Below are positions 54,076 through 64,000 of a DNA stretch of 64,000 nt, one piece after another. Each line of letters starts with the position of its first letter. The stretch's first letter is position 1. The stretch spans positions 2,108,001 to 2,172,000 of the forward strand of contig NZ_SNWA01000001.1 of the NCBI RefSeq assembly GCF_004361815.1. Direction: 5' to 3'. The stretch comes from Paraburkholderia sp. BL10I2N1. GTDB taxonomy: Bacteria; Pseudomonadota; Gammaproteobacteria; Burkholderiales; Burkholderiaceae. Below the pieces are notes generated by a model. That model worked only from the letters and a program-made list of their open reading frames with translations, did no database searches and had not been told where the DNA came from. The position numbers and the translations under genes were made by a program.

Positions 54076-54922
54076 GATGACGTTAAGCCGTGCCGTCATT
54101 TATGCGGCCCTGGTTCTGTTCGCGCTGTACTTCCTGTTTCCGTTGTATGTGATGCTGTCGACGTCGTTCAAGGACATCGACCAGCTGCGCACGGGCAACC
54201 TGCTGACGCCGCCAACCACCTGGACCTTTGCGCCCTGGATCAAGGCATGGAGCGGGGCGTGTACCGGCGTGCGTTGCGACGGCATGCAGCCGTTCTTCAT
54301 GAACTCGGTGCGGATGGTGATTCCGGCCGTGCTGATCTCGTCGATCATTGGTGCGTTCAACGGCTATGTGCTCACGCACTGGCGCTTCCGCGGCGCCGAT
54401 CCGATCTTCACGATGCTGCTGGTCGGCTGCTTCATTCCGTTCCAGGCGATCCTGCTGCCGATGGCGCGCCTCGAAGGCATCCTGGGTCTGTCGAATAGCA
54501 TTACCGGCCTCGTGGTCGTGCACGTCATCTACGGCATCGCGTTCACGACGATGTTCTTCCGCAACTTCTACGTGAGCGTTCCGGCTGAGCTCGTGAAGGC
54601 GGCGCGCATCGACGGTGCGGGCTTCTTCACGATCTTCACGAAGATCCTGCTGCCGGTGTCGCTGCCGATTTTCATGGTCTGCCTGATCTGGCAGTTCACG
54701 CAGATCTGGAATGACTTCCTGTTCGGTATCGTGTTCTCCGGAGTCGACTCGATGCCGATCACAGTGGCGCTGAACAACCTCGTGAATACGTCGACGGGCG
54801 TGAAGGAATACAACGTCGACATGGCCGGCGCGATCATTGCCGCGCTGCCCACGCTGCTCGTCTACATCGTCGCCGGCCGCTACTTCGTGCGTGGCCTGAC
54901 GGCGGGCGCGGTGAAGGGCTGA
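54068..54922 (+). CDS. gtsC: Sugar ABC transporter permease, second subunit
   Basis: A 284-residue permease of the MalG/GtsC type. The N-terminal helix VIYAALVLFALYFLFPLYVM is typical, and the EAA loop AARIDGAGFFTIFTKILLPV lies near residue 180. Its ATG lies inside the end of gtsB, indicating coupled translation. It pairs with GtsB as the membrane channel. Confidence 0.9.
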   Translation: MPKMTLSRAVIYAALVLFALYFLFPLYVMLSTSFKDIDQLRTGNLLTPPTTWTFAPWIKAWSGACTGVRCDGMQPFFMNSVRMVIPAVLISSIIGAFNGYVLTHWRFRGADPIFTMLLVGCFIPFQAILLPMARLEGILGLSNSITGLVVVHVIYGIAFTTMFFRNFYVSVPAELVKAARIDGAGFFTIFTKILLPVSLPIFMVCLIWQFTQIWNDFLFGIVFSGVDSMPITVALNNLVNTSTGVKEYNVDMAGAIIAALPTLLVYIVAGRYFVRGLTAGAVKG

Positions 54923-55037
54923 TCGAGACTTAAGAACGCCGCCCGCGCACACGATGCGCCGGCGGCCCGAACACGGCATCCGGCCGGCATCGGCGGGACG
55001 CAAGAGACGCAGTACCAGAGACTAGAGGAATCACAGC

Positions 55038-56156
55038 ATGGCAAGCCTTTCCATCCGTGACGTGTACAAGACCTACCCGAACGGGGTGCCGGTCCTGAAG
55101 GGTGTCAACATCGACATCGAAGACGGCCAGTTCCTGATTCTCGTGGGCGGCTCGGGCTGCGGGAAATCGACGCTGCTCAACATGATCGCCGGCCTCGAGT
55201 CCGTGACGAAGGGCGAGATCCAGATCGACGGCAAGACGGTGAACAACCTGTCGCCGAAAGATCGCGACATCGCCATGGTGTTCCAGTCATACGCGCTGTA
55301 TCCGTCGATGACGGTGCGCGAGAACATCTCGTTCGGTCTGAACATCCGCAAGGTGCCGAAGACCGAACAGACGCAGATCGTCGATCGCGTATCGAACACC
55401 CTGCAGATCCAGCATCTGCTCGACCGCAAGCCCGGCCAGCTGTCGGGCGGTCAACGTCAGCGCGTGGCGATGGGCCGCGCGCTCGCGCGTGATCCGGTGA
55501 TGTTCCTGTTCGACGAACCGCTGTCGAACCTCGACGCCAAGCTGCGTATCGAGATGCGCTCGGAAATCAAGCTGCTGCATCAACGCCTCGGCACGACGAT
55601 TGTCTACGTGACGCACGACCAGATCGAAGCGATGACGCTTGGCGACCGCATCGCGGTGATGAAGGACGGTATCGTGCAGCAGTTCGGCGCCCCGCAGGAA
55701 ATCTACGATTCGCCGTCGAACCTGTTTGTCGCGGGCTTCATCGGCGCGCCGCCGATGAACTTCATCCAGGGCAAGCTGGTGGAGCAGGGCGCGGGCGCCG
55801 GCATCGAACTCGATACCGGAGCGAAGCGCAGCGTGCTGAATCTGCCGTTCGACGCGGCGAAGCTGAAGTCGCATGTGGGCCGTGAAGTGATTCTCGGCCT
55901 GCGCCCGGAGCGCATCACCGACGCCCGCCATGCGCACAACATGGAAGGCGGCCAGTTGCAGCCGATCGAAGTGAACGTCGACGTGATCGAGCCGACGGGG
56001 CCGGACACGCTGGTGTTCGCGCAGGTCAATGGCAAACGGATCGTGAGCCGCGTGCACCCGGGGTCCAACCCGCAGCCGACGCAACCGATGACACTGCTGT
56101 TCGATGTGTCGAAGGCGGTGTTGTTCGATCCGGCGAACGAAGAGCGGATCGCCTAA
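55038..56156 (+). CDS. gtsD: Sugar ABC transporter ATPase, MalK/UgpC type
   Basis: A 372-residue ATPase. Walker A GGSGCGKST is at residues 37-45, the signature is LSGGQRQRVAMGRAL and Walker B is FLFDEPLSNLDAKLR; the C-terminal third is a TOBE/OB domain. MalK-type ATPases are often shared by several sugar transporters. It is the last gene of the operon, 115 bases after gtsC, and a strong terminator follows. Confidence 0.93.
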   Translation: MASLSIRDVYKTYPNGVPVLKGVNIDIEDGQFLILVGGSGCGKSTLLNMIAGLESVTKGEIQIDGKTVNNLSPKDRDIAMVFQSYALYPSMTVRENISFGLNIRKVPKTEQTQIVDRVSNTLQIQHLLDRKPGQLSGGQRQRVAMGRALARDPVMFLFDEPLSNLDAKLRIEMRSEIKLLHQRLGTTIVYVTHDQIEAMTLGDRIAVMKDGIVQQFGAPQEIYDSPSNLFVAGFIGAPPMNFIQGKLVEQGAGAGIELDTGAKRSVLNLPFDAAKLKSHVGREVILGLRPERITDARHAHNMEGGQLQPIEVNVDVIEPTGPDTLVFAQVNGKRIVSRVHPGSNPQPTQPMTLLFDVSKAVLFDPANEERIA

Positions 56157-56183
56157 GCTCGAAGCCTGTTTATCGCGAGAAGC

Positions 56184-56230
56184 AAGACAGGCCCCGATGC
56201 GTTCGGAAACGCATCGGGGCCTGTCTTTTT
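56184..56230 (+). terminator. Strong intrinsic terminator after gtsD
   Basis: A perfect 20-base-pair stem (56184-56203 with 56208-56227) with loop cgga and T residues after it. It ends the gts operon and may also end the convergent TRIC gene. Confidence 0.92.
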
Positions 56231-56243
56231 GCATGTGACGCTT

Positions 56244-56867
56244 CTAGTGCGGCAGTCGCACGTTCAGCTTGTAGGTGGCCAGCCGTGCAACAAGGATGAA
56301 GCCGGTGCCGATCAGCACGCTATAAATGGTGTCGAAGTTGATGTAATCGAGCAGCAGATAGATCCAGCAGCCCACGAACGCACACGTGGCATAGGGTCGT
56401 GAATCGCGCAGGATCAGCGGCACTTCGTTGCACAGCACGTCGCGAATGACGCCGCCGAATACGCCCGTCAACACGCCCATCATCACCGACGTGAACCACG
56501 GCATCTGCGCATCGAGCGCGAGCGACGTGCCGGACACGCTGAAGAGCCCGAGCCCGATCGCATCGGCGATCAGCAGCATGCGCTCTGAGACCACCCGCGA
56601 GATCGCTTTGAGCAACATCGGCGCGAAGATCGACAGCGCGAAGATCACGATCACGTAGTCCTGATGCTGAACCCAGTAGAAGGGTCGCCGTTCGAGCAGC
56701 ACATCGCGTACGGTGCCACCCCCGAACGCCGTCGCGATGGCGACGAGGAATGTGCCGACCGCGTCGAGGCGCCGCGTGCGCGCCTCGATGAAGCCGGAGA
56801 TCGCGTACGCAAAAATGGCCAGCGCTTCCATGATGGTCAGCGCCAGCGTGAGCCTTGGGTGAATCAC
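56244..56867 (-). CDS. TRIC-type cation channel family membrane protein (YicG/UPF0126)
   Basis: A 207-residue protein with seven helices in two repeated halves, each with a GG-x-VRDVL motif: TAFGGGTVRDVLLERR and GVFGGVIRDVLCNEVP. Homologues form trimeric monovalent-cation channels. The start is GTG at 56867 with ggag upstream; the earlier ATG overlaps the smr gene. It is in an operon with the Smr protein gene, whose stop lies 11 bases upstream of this start. Confidence 0.85.
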   Translation of the reverse strand: MIHPRLTLALTIMEALAIFAYAISGFIEARTRRLDAVGTFLVAIATAFGGGTVRDVLLERRPFYWVQHQDYVIVIFALSIFAPMLLKAISRVVSERMLLIADAIGLGLFSVSGTSLALDAQMPWFTSVMMGVLTGVFGGVIRDVLCNEVPLILRDSRPYATCAFVGCWIYLLLDYINFDTIYSVLIGTGFILVARLATYKLNVRLPH

Positions 56868-56877
56868 CGGCGCTCCG

Positions 56878-57636
56878 TCAGGGTCTGGGTTGGGCGGGCG
56901 CGGCGCCCGGCTGCAGCAGGACGAGCACGGCGCCGGCGCCGCCATCGTGAGGACGTGCCTGACAGAACGCGATCACTTCTTCTTTCTGCACGAGCCAGGC
57001 GCGGACCTTGCCCTTCAGGACGGGCTCCTTGCCGACCGAGCCGAGCCCCTTGCCGTGGATCACACGCAGACAGCGCAGCCCACGCTTCACTGACTCGCGG
57101 ATGAATTCGGCCAGCGCCTCGCGCGCTTCCTCGCGACGCATGCCGTGCAGATCGAGTTGCGCCTGCACGATCCACGATCCGCGGCGCAGCTTGCGCACCA
57201 CTTCGTGGCTCACGCCGGGGCGGCAATACGACAGCGTTTCGTCCGTATCGAGCAGGATCTCCGGATCGAATTCGTCCGAGATGGCCTCGTGAAGGACGGC
57301 CTCTTCGTCGAGCTTCGTCTGAACAGGCAGCGGAGGGGGCGGGTTGCGCGGCTGCGTCGCGCGCGGTGGCACGACAAGCGGCGCGACACTGCCGATCTCG
57401 CGGCGGAACAGTTCGGCGTCGGCCGAGGCTTCGCGTTGCGCCGCTACGGCGGCGACGCGCTGACGCTCAAGCTTTTGCGCCTCGCCTTTCAGCGCGTCGC
57501 GCAGTGCGCCGAGGCAGGCGAGCCCCGCGGCGGGTTCAGGCAACGGCTTCGCTGGCGCGCTGGGCGTCTCGGCGGGGCGAGGCGCGGCAGTGCGCGCGCG
57601 TTTAGGTTCGCTTGGATGAGGCAGGTTTTTCGGCAT
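56878..57636 (-). CDS. Smr/MutS2-domain protein
   Basis: A 252-residue protein. The first ~135 residues are Ala/Pro-rich and poorly ordered; the C-terminal Smr domain (about 155-240) has the LDLHGMRREEAREALAEFI and RVIHGKGLGS signatures of nicking-endonuclease-like proteins (YdaL/SmrA type). It may act on DNA or RNA. It follows trxB and precedes the TRIC channel gene, with the terminator of trxB in between. Confidence 0.85.
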   Translation of the reverse strand: MPKNLPHPSEPKRARTAAPRPAETPSAPAKPLPEPAAGLACLGALRDALKGEAQKLERQRVAAVAAQREASADAELFRREIGSVAPLVVPPRATQPRNPPPPLPVQTKLDEEAVLHEAISDEFDPEILLDTDETLSYCRPGVSHEVVRKLRRGSWIVQAQLDLHGMRREEAREALAEFIRESVKRGLRCLRVIHGKGLGSVGKEPVLKGKVRAWLVQKEEVIAFCQARPHDGGAGAVLVLLQPGAAPAQPRP

Positions 57637-57715
57637 GACGGTAAGTCGCGCTGCAGCTGCGGTTGGATCGTCGCGCGATGGCTTCCGGATGGGAGCGATC
57701 GCCGGGCGCCCGGAT

Positions 57716-57752
57716 GCAAAAAGGGCCGCTTGCCTCGCGGCCGCGGCCCTTT
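57716..57752 (-). terminator. Terminator of trxB
   Basis: Stem aagggccgc (57721-57729) with gcggccctt (57743-57751) and, on the minus strand, a T run (A residues at 57718-57722). It lies about 35 bases after the trxB stop, upstream of the smr gene. Confidence 0.8.
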
Positions 57753-57783
57753 CTATGCGTCGGGGAAGCGCCCTGTCGCTATT

Positions 57784-59084
<1,301 letters not shown>

Positions 59085-61400
59085 ATGGCAAAAGCTACCT
59101 ATTCCGCGAACGCGCAGGCATTGCCACACCGCATGTCTCGCCTCTTCACCGAAATCCGCTGGATCTTGCAGGTCGCGCTCGGCGTCTTCCTGTTGATGGC
59201 GCTCGTCAGCTATACCCGGCGCGATCCGAGCTGGACCCACGCTGCGCAGGTTGACCACATTTCCAACTGGGCGGGCCGCGTCGGCGCCTGGACTTCTGAC
59301 ATCCTGCTGCTGCTCTTCGGCCTGTCCGCGTACTGGTGGGTCGTCCTGCTGGCGCGGCGAATCTCCGCCAACTACCGCCGCATCACGCACCACGAGGCGC
59401 TGCCGGAAGATGCGCCGCGCGACACGAGCTGGATCGCAGAAGCGTTCGCGTTCGTCCTCGTCCTGCTTTCCAGCAACGGCCTGGAGGCGCTTCGCATGTG
59501 GTCGCTGAAGGTACCGTTGCCGCGCGCCCCCGGTGGCGTGATCGGCGAAGCGGTTGCACGCGGTGTTTCGCATGCGCTCGGTTTCACGGGGGGCACGCTC
59601 GCGCTTCTGATCGCGCTTGCGATCGGGTTGTCGCTGTATTTCCGCTTTTCCTGGCTGTCGGTATGCGAGCGCGTGGGTGAATCGATCATTTCTGCCGTGA
59701 CGCTCGCCAGGCTGCGCCGCGAGGCCGGCCGCGACCGCAAGCTCGGCGAAGCGGCTGCAGTGAAACGCGAAGGCAAGGTCGAGCAGGGGCGCGTGCGGAT
59801 CGAGGAACACGAGCCGGTCATGATCGTGCCGCCCGTGGTCACGCCGGCCAAATCGGAGCGCGTCGAGAAAGAGCGTCAGGTGCCGTTGTTCACCGACTTG
59901 CCGGGCGATTCGACCTTGCCGCCCATCTCGCTGCTCGATGCCGCGCCGGCCGCCCAGGAAACCATTTCCGCCGACACGCTCGAATTCACCTCCCGGCTGA
60001 TCGAGAAGAAGCTGAAGGATTTCGGCGTCGAAGTGAGCGTGGTTGCCGCGTATCCGGGTCCGGTTGTCACGCGCTACGAGATCGAGCCGGCCACCGGCGT
60101 GAAGGGCAGCCAGATCGTCGGCCTCGCGAAGGATCTGGCGCGCTCGCTGTCGCTGGTGTCGATTCGGGTGGTGGAGACCATTCCGGGCAAGAATTTCATG
60201 GCGCTCGAATTGCCGAACCAGCGCCGCCAGACCGTGAGCCTGTCGGAGATCCTCGGCTCGGCGGTCTATGCCGACGCTGCCTCGCCGCTCACCATGGGCC
60301 TGGGCAAGGATATCGGCGGCAAGCCGGTCTGCGCCGATCTGGCCAAGATGCCTCACCTGCTGGTCGCGGGTACGACCGGTTCGGGCAAGTCGGTCGGGAT
60401 CAACGCGATGATCCTGTCGCTGCTGTACAAGGCGAGCGCCGAGCAGGTCCGCATGATCCTGATCGATCCGAAGATGCTCGAAATGAGCGTCTATGAAGGC
60501 ATTCCTCATCTGCTGTGCCCGGTTGTCACCGACATGCGCCAGGCTGGTCATGCGCTGAACTGGGCGGTTGCCGAAATGGAGCGCCGCTACAAGCTGATGA
60601 GCAAGCTCGGCGTGCGTAATCTCGGCGGCTACAACAACAAGATCGACGAAGCGGCCAAACGCGAGGAAAAGATTCCGAACCCGTTCAGCCTGACGCCGGA
60701 CGATGCGGAACCGCTTACGCGGCTGCCGAACATCGTCGTCGTGATCGACGAACTCGCGGACCTGATGATGGTGGTCGGCAAGAAGGTGGAGGAGCTGATC
60801 GCGCGGATTGCGCAGAAGGCGCGCGCCGCCGGTATCCACCTGATTCTCGCCACGCAGCGGCCGTCGGTGGACGTGATCACGGGCCTCATCAAGGCGAACG
60901 TGCCGACGCGGATGGCCTTCCAGGTGTCGTCCAAGATCGATTCGCGCACGATTCTCGACCAGCAGGGTGCGGAATCGCTGCTCGGCATGGGCGACATGCT
61001 GTATTTGCCGCCCGGCAGCGGTTTGCCCGTGCGCGTTCACGGCGCGTTCGTGTCTGACGAGGAAGTGCATCGCGTCGTCGACAAACTCAAGGAGCAGGGC
61101 GAACCGAACTACATCGAGGGCATCCTCGAAGGTGGCCTGGCAGGCGAAGGCGACGAGGGCTCCGCAGGGGGCGCGGGAACCGGCGCAGACGGTGGCGAGT
61201 CGGACCCTCTTTACGATCAGGCGGTCGAAATCGTGACCAAAAACCGTCGGGCGTCGATCTCGCTGGTGCAGCGGCATCTGCGCATCGGCTATAACCGCGC
61301 TGCGCGGCTGCTCGAGCAGATGGAGCAATCAGGAATCGTTTCCGCGATGTCGTCGAACGGCAATCGCGAGATTCTCGTGCCGGTCCGCGAGGCCGACTGA
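59085..61400 (+). CDS. ftsK: DNA translocase FtsK
   Basis: A 771-residue septal DNA pump that resolves chromosome ends at division. Residues 20-200 contain about four membrane helices; a charged linker follows to about 300. The motor has Walker [11 protein letters not shown] (near residue 428) and Walker [12 protein letters not shown]; the C-terminal gamma winged helix ([20 protein letters not shown] to EQSGIVS) reads KOPS sites. It is shorter than E. coli FtsK (1329) because its linker is small. It precedes lolA by 72 bases. Confidence 0.95.
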   Translation: MAKATYSANAQALPHRMSRLFTEIRWILQVALGVFLLMALVSYTRRDPSWTHAAQVDHISNWAGRVGAWTSDILLLLFGLSAYWWVVLLARRISANYRRITHHEALPEDAPRDTSWIAEAFAFVLVLLSSNGLEALRMWSLKVPLPRAPGGVIGEAVARGVSHALGFTGGTLALLIALAIGLSLYFRFSWLSVCERVGESIISAVTLARLRREAGRDRKLGEAAAVKREGKVEQGRVRIEEHEPVMIVPPVVTPAKSERVEKERQVPLFTDLPGDSTLPPISLLDAAPAAQETISADTLEFTSRLIEKKLKDFGVEVSVVAAYPGPVVTRYEIEPATGVKGSQIVGLAKDLARSLSLVSIRVVETIPGKNFMALELPNQRRQTVSLSEILGSAVYADAASPLTMGLGKDIGGKPVCADLAKMPHLLVAGTTGSGKSVGINAMILSLLYKASAEQVRMILIDPKMLEMSVYEGIPHLLCPVVTDMRQAGHALNWAVAEMERRYKLMSKLGVRNLGGYNNKIDEAAKREEKIPNPFSLTPDDAEPLTRLPNIVVVIDELADLMMVVGKKVEELIARIAQKARAAGIHLILATQRPSVDVITGLIKANVPTRMAFQVSSKIDSRTILDQQGAESLLGMGDMLYLPPGSGLPVRVHGAFVSDEEVHRVVDKLKEQGEPNYIEGILEGGLAGEGDEGSAGGAGTGADGGESDPLYDQAVEIVTKNRRASISLVQRHLRIGYNRAARLLEQMEQSGIVSAMSSNGNREILVPVREAD

Positions 61401-61472
61401 CCGCCAAAGACCGCCGCGGCGCGACCGCGCTGCCTGGCGCCGTCGGCTCTGATTCCATGTATGGAGAATGAT

Positions 61473-62189
61473 ATGCAGCAATACGCCAGGCAGAGTGCCC
61501 GTCCCCGCCATTTGAGCCAACTGGTTCGCACGGTCGTGCGTGGTATCGGCGGCGTCGCAATCGGCGCGTCGGTTCTGTTCGCGTCGCAGGCTTTTGCGAG
61601 CGGCACCGAACAGCTGAAAGCCTTCGTCGCGCAGGTTCATGCAGCGCGCGGTACCTTCGTGCAGCGCGAGATCAAGGCGCCGAAGGACGCGCAGGGCGCG
61701 AGCGGCGCGATGCCGGCGATGTCGAGCGGCGGCACCTCGAGCGGCACGTTCCTGTTCGCGCGGCCCGGCAAGTTCATCTGGTCGTACGAAAAGCCGTACC
61801 AGCAACTGCTGCAGGCGGACGGCGACAAGCTCTACGTGTATGACAAGGATCTGAACCAGGTGACGGTACGCAAGCTCGGCGGCGCGCTCGGCGCGAGTCC
61901 GGCGGCGATCCTGTTCGGCAGCAATGACCTTGAAAAGAACTTCACGCTGCGCGACGCGGGCATGAAGGACGGCATCGACTGGCTCGAACTGACGCCGAAG
62001 TCGAAGGACACGCAGTTCCAGCGCGTCGGCATCGGTTTTCGCGACGGCAATCTCGAAGCAATGGAATTGCACGACGTATTCGGCAACGTGACGCTCCTGA
62101 CTTTCTCGAACATCCAGAAGAATCCGTCGCTTCCGGCAGATCAGTTCAGGTTCACAGTCCCGAAGGGCGCGGATGTGATCAACGGCTGA
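61473..62189 (+). CDS. lolA: Outer-membrane lipoprotein carrier protein LolA
   Basis: A 238-residue periplasmic chaperone that shuttles lipoproteins from LolCDE to LolB. The signal peptide ends near SQAFA (residue 42) and is longer than usual. [20 protein letters not shown] and [18 protein letters not shown] are LolA motifs, and an insertion with Ser/Gly (about residues 74-92) is present. The ATG at 61473 has ggag nine bases upstream; a second ATG at 61461 is an alternative. Its end overlaps the convergent LysR gene by 11 bases. Confidence 0.92.
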   Translation: MQQYARQSARPRHLSQLVRTVVRGIGGVAIGASVLFASQAFASGTEQLKAFVAQVHAARGTFVQREIKAPKDAQGASGAMPAMSSGGTSSGTFLFARPGKFIWSYEKPYQQLLQADGDKLYVYDKDLNQVTVRKLGGALGASPAAILFGSNDLEKNFTLRDAGMKDGIDWLELTPKSKDTQFQRVGIGFRDGNLEAMELHDVFGNVTLLTFSNIQKNPSLPADQFRFTVPKGADVING

Positions 62190-63114
62190 CCGGCGTGTGG
62201 CTTTCTTCCTCGCCGCGTGATGAATGCGCGGCTTGCATGTCGTCGATGAATGCTTCGACGATGTCTGTCCGGTGCTGCCGCGCCCGCGTGACCATATGAA
62301 ACGCGACGCGGTAGCGCATCTGCTCCGGGTTCAGCGCCGCGAGCAAACCTTCCTTCAGATACCGCGCCGCGTAATGTTCGGGCAGATAGCCGAGATGGCA
62401 GCCTGACAGCACGAGCATTGCGACGGCCTCCATGTTGTCGGCAACGGCGGTCACGTTGTGCGGCGTGGTCGAACTGCCAGCCTCCGGCAACGGATAGCTG
62501 CGCCACGCCCACTCGTGCTGCGCGGCGTCGGCGGGGGTCACGTTGCCTGCCTGCGCGAAGAGCGGATGGTCCTTTGCGCAGTAAGCGAGCTGGTCTTCGG
62601 CGAAGATCTCGGTGTATTCGAGCGATGGCACCCGATGCCAGAAGTAGCCGATGCCAACCTGGATGCGCTCGCTCAGCAACAGCTCTTCGAGTTCTCCCGG
62701 CGAGCGCACGAGAATCGAGAAGCGCACCGACTCGTCGCGCGTCCGAAAGCGCCGGATTGCCTCGCTGATCCGCGCGCTGGCGGCGACCGGCGTGTGGCCG
62801 ATCATGCCGATGCCAAGGGTACCCACCAGTTTTCTGCCGACATTGCGCGCCTGCATCCCGAACGTATCGATCGCCGACAGAAGCGTGCGGGCGGCATCGA
62901 CGAACTGCGCGCCGCGCGCCGTCAGACTGAAGCCGCTGCGGCCGCGTTCGCACAGCCTGTAACCGAGCCGCGTTTCGAGCGTCGCGAGCTGCGTGCTGAT
63001 TGTCGACTGGCCGACGTTGAGCGTCGCCTGGGCGGGCGTGACGCCGCCTGCATCGACGATCGCGAGGAACACGCGGATTAGCCGCAGGTCGAGGTCGGTG
63101 AGCTGGGAAAACAT
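62179..63114 (-). CDS. LysR-family transcription regulator, GbuR-like
   Basis: A 311-residue regulator. The N-terminal winged helix ([32 protein letters not shown]) is followed by a substrate-binding domain with [14 protein letters not shown]. The partner gene, divergent by 174 bases, is a guanidinobutyrase-like amidinohydrolase; in Pseudomonas the LysR protein GbuR controls gbuA in this arrangement. The ligand may be 4-guanidinobutyrate or a related compound. Confidence 0.85.
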   Translation of the reverse strand: MFSQLTDLDLRLIRVFLAIVDAGGVTPAQATLNVGQSTISTQLATLETRLGYRLCERGRSGFSLTARGAQFVDAARTLLSAIDTFGMQARNVGRKLVGTLGIGMIGHTPVAASARISEAIRRFRTRDESVRFSILVRSPGELEELLLSERIQVGIGYFWHRVPSLEYTEIFAEDQLAYCAKDHPLFAQAGNVTPADAAQHEWAWRSYPLPEAGSSTTPHNVTAVADNMEAVAMLVLSGCHLGYLPEHYAARYLKEGLLAALNPEQMRYRVAFHMVTRARQHRTDIVEAFIDDMQAAHSSRGEEESHTPVSR

Positions 63115-63175
63115 GGGGTCGGTGGACGTGGAAGCGGATACATCGATGAGGATCGATGTGAAGTTTAATCTGTTC

Positions 63176-63199
63176 GCATTTTATCTTTGGAAAAAATGC
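63176..63199. promoter_or_regulatory. LysR-type operator candidate between the regulator and gbuA
   Basis: GCATTTT (63176-63182) and AAAATGC (63193-63199) form an interrupted dyad; the inner T-N11-A pattern is typical of LysR boxes. It is about 60-110 bases from both starts. Confidence 0.45.
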
Positions 63200-63288
63200 A
63201 CGAGAATGAAAATTCAACCGGCTCAGGTGGCATCGGGTTTGCCCCAAGCCGCCGGATTTCCTCGCTTCTTCTTCATTGGCCAGCCACG

Positions 63289-64000
63289 ATGAAACCTTCC
63301 TCCTTCGCTTTCCCGGACGCCACTGCCGAGCGGCCGCAACCTCTTTCCGGCAACGAAATGGCTCGCTGCGGCGGCATCACGACGATGATGCGCCTGCCGT
63401 ACGTCGCATCGGCAGAAGGTCTGGACGCGTGCTTTGTCGGCGTGCCGTTCGATCTGGGCACCTCGAACCGTACCGGCGCACGTTTCGGTCCTCGCCAGAT
63501 CCGTTCCGAATCGGTGCTGCTTCGCCCGTACAACATGGCGACGCGCGCCGCACCGTTCGATTCGCTTCGGGTTGCCGACATTGGCGACGTCGCGATCAAT
63601 CCGTATAACCTGCTCGATTCGATTGCGCGCATCGAAACGGCGTACGACGAGATCCTTCAGTACGGTACGAAGCCGATCACACTGGGCGGCGACCACACGA
63701 TCGCGCTACCGATCCTGCGCGCCATTCATCGCAAGTATGGCAAGGTCGGGCTGATTCATGTGGACGCGCACGCGGACGTCAACGACACCATGATGGGCGA
63801 GAAGATTGCGCACGGCACGCCGTTTCGCCGCGCAGTTGAAGAAGGGCTGCTGGACACCTCACGCGTCGTGCAGATCGGTCTGCGCGGCACGGGCTACGCC
63901 GCCGAAGACTTCGACTGGTGCCGCGACCAGGGCTTTGAGGTAGTGCAGGCGGAGGCGTGCTGGAACCAGTCCCTGGCGCCGCTGATGTCGCGTGTACGGG
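63289..64000 (+). CDS. gbuA: Guanidinobutyrase/agmatinase-type amidinohydrolase (partial, runs off window)
   Basis: The gene starts at ATG 63289 and is open for 237 codons to the end; a family member has about 315-325 residues, so about 80 are missing. It belongs to the ureohydrolase (arginase/agmatinase) family: GNEMARCGGITTMMRLP, FGPRQIRSESVLLRPYNMAT and DIGDVAINPYNLL closely resemble Pseudomonas guanidinobutyrase. Metal ligands are His136 (GGDH) and Asp159/His161/Asp163 (DAHAD). It would hydrolyse 4-guanidinobutyrate to 4-aminobutyrate and urea; agmatine as substrate cannot be excluded. Confidence 0.88.
   Translation, partial: MKPSSFAFPDATAERPQPLSGNEMARCGGITTMMRLPYVASAEGLDACFVGVPFDLGTSNRTGARFGPRQIRSESVLLRPYNMATRAAPFDSLRVADIGDVAINPYNLLDSIARIETAYDEILQYGTKPITLGGDHTIALPILRAIHRKYGKVGLIHVDAHADVNDTMMGEKIAHGTPFRRAVEEGLLDTSRVVQIGLRGTGYAAEDFDWCRDQGFEVVQAEACWNQSLAPLMSRVR

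Overview
The window is a GC-rich, densely coded stretch of chromosome, most likely from a Paraburkholderia or Burkholderia (Betaproteobacteria, Burkholderiaceae). This rests on protein resemblance and gene order: ribD-ribE-ribB(X)-ribH-nusB behind hemL, a fused glucokinase/HexR protein after zwf and pgl, and ftsK-lolA opposite trxB. It reads as core chromosome. I found no insertion sequence, prophage, CRISPR array or rRNA. RNA genes are tRNA-Leu(CAA), tRNA-Gly(CCC) and one candidate small RNA.

Layout. 1-5.9 kb: the tail of ispH, then a complete branched-chain amino acid ABC operon (livJ-livH-livM-livG-livF) behind a long regulatory region. 5.9-10.1 kb: ypeA-like acetyltransferase, argD-type aminotransferase, a ferredoxin-fused flavin reductase and a divergent YeeZ-like epimerase. 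10.1-17.1 kb: a small membrane protein, rsuA, a ProXWV-type transporter and an enolase-superfamily enzyme, with a divergent MocR regulator. 17.2-21.5 kb: MFS exporter, secreted alpha/beta hydrolase, AroP-type permease, a doubtful small ORF. 21.5-26.4 kb: tRNA-Leu, hemN, a YkgJ-like cysteine-cluster protein, a DUF1439 lipoprotein, uppP, trmB, tRNA-Gly. 26.5-38.4 kb: a very large Sel1-repeat protein, YggT, an EthD-like protein, a DUF2520 dehydrogenase, two small proteins, a hydroxyaspartate/threonine dehydratase, a LysE exporter, ubiD, a candidate sRNA and a lytic transglycosylase. 38.5-46.8 kb: the hemL/riboflavin/nusB/aminotransferase block and a Bcr/CflA exporter. 46.9-56.2 kb: glucose uptake and oxidation, with zwf-pgl-glk/hexR facing a gtsABCD-type sugar transporter. 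56.2-64 kb: TRIC channel, Smr protein, trxB, ftsK, lolA, and a LysR regulator facing a guanidinobutyrase-like gene that runs off the window.

How the parts work together. The clearest regulatory circuit is in the glucose region. A near-perfect HexR-type palindrome lies on the predicted zwf promoter, and the regulator is the C-terminal half of the last gene of that operon, so feedback by a glucose-derived metabolite is likely. The liv operon has an NtrC-like site and a sigma54-like promoter at enhancer spacing, which suggests nitrogen control. All three binding-protein transporters have a stem-loop between the binding-protein gene and the permease gene. That arrangement usually raises the ratio of binding protein to membrane complex.

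Starts were chosen from Shine-Dalgarno context, signal peptides and family length. Function calls come from recognising sequence motifs, not from database searches.
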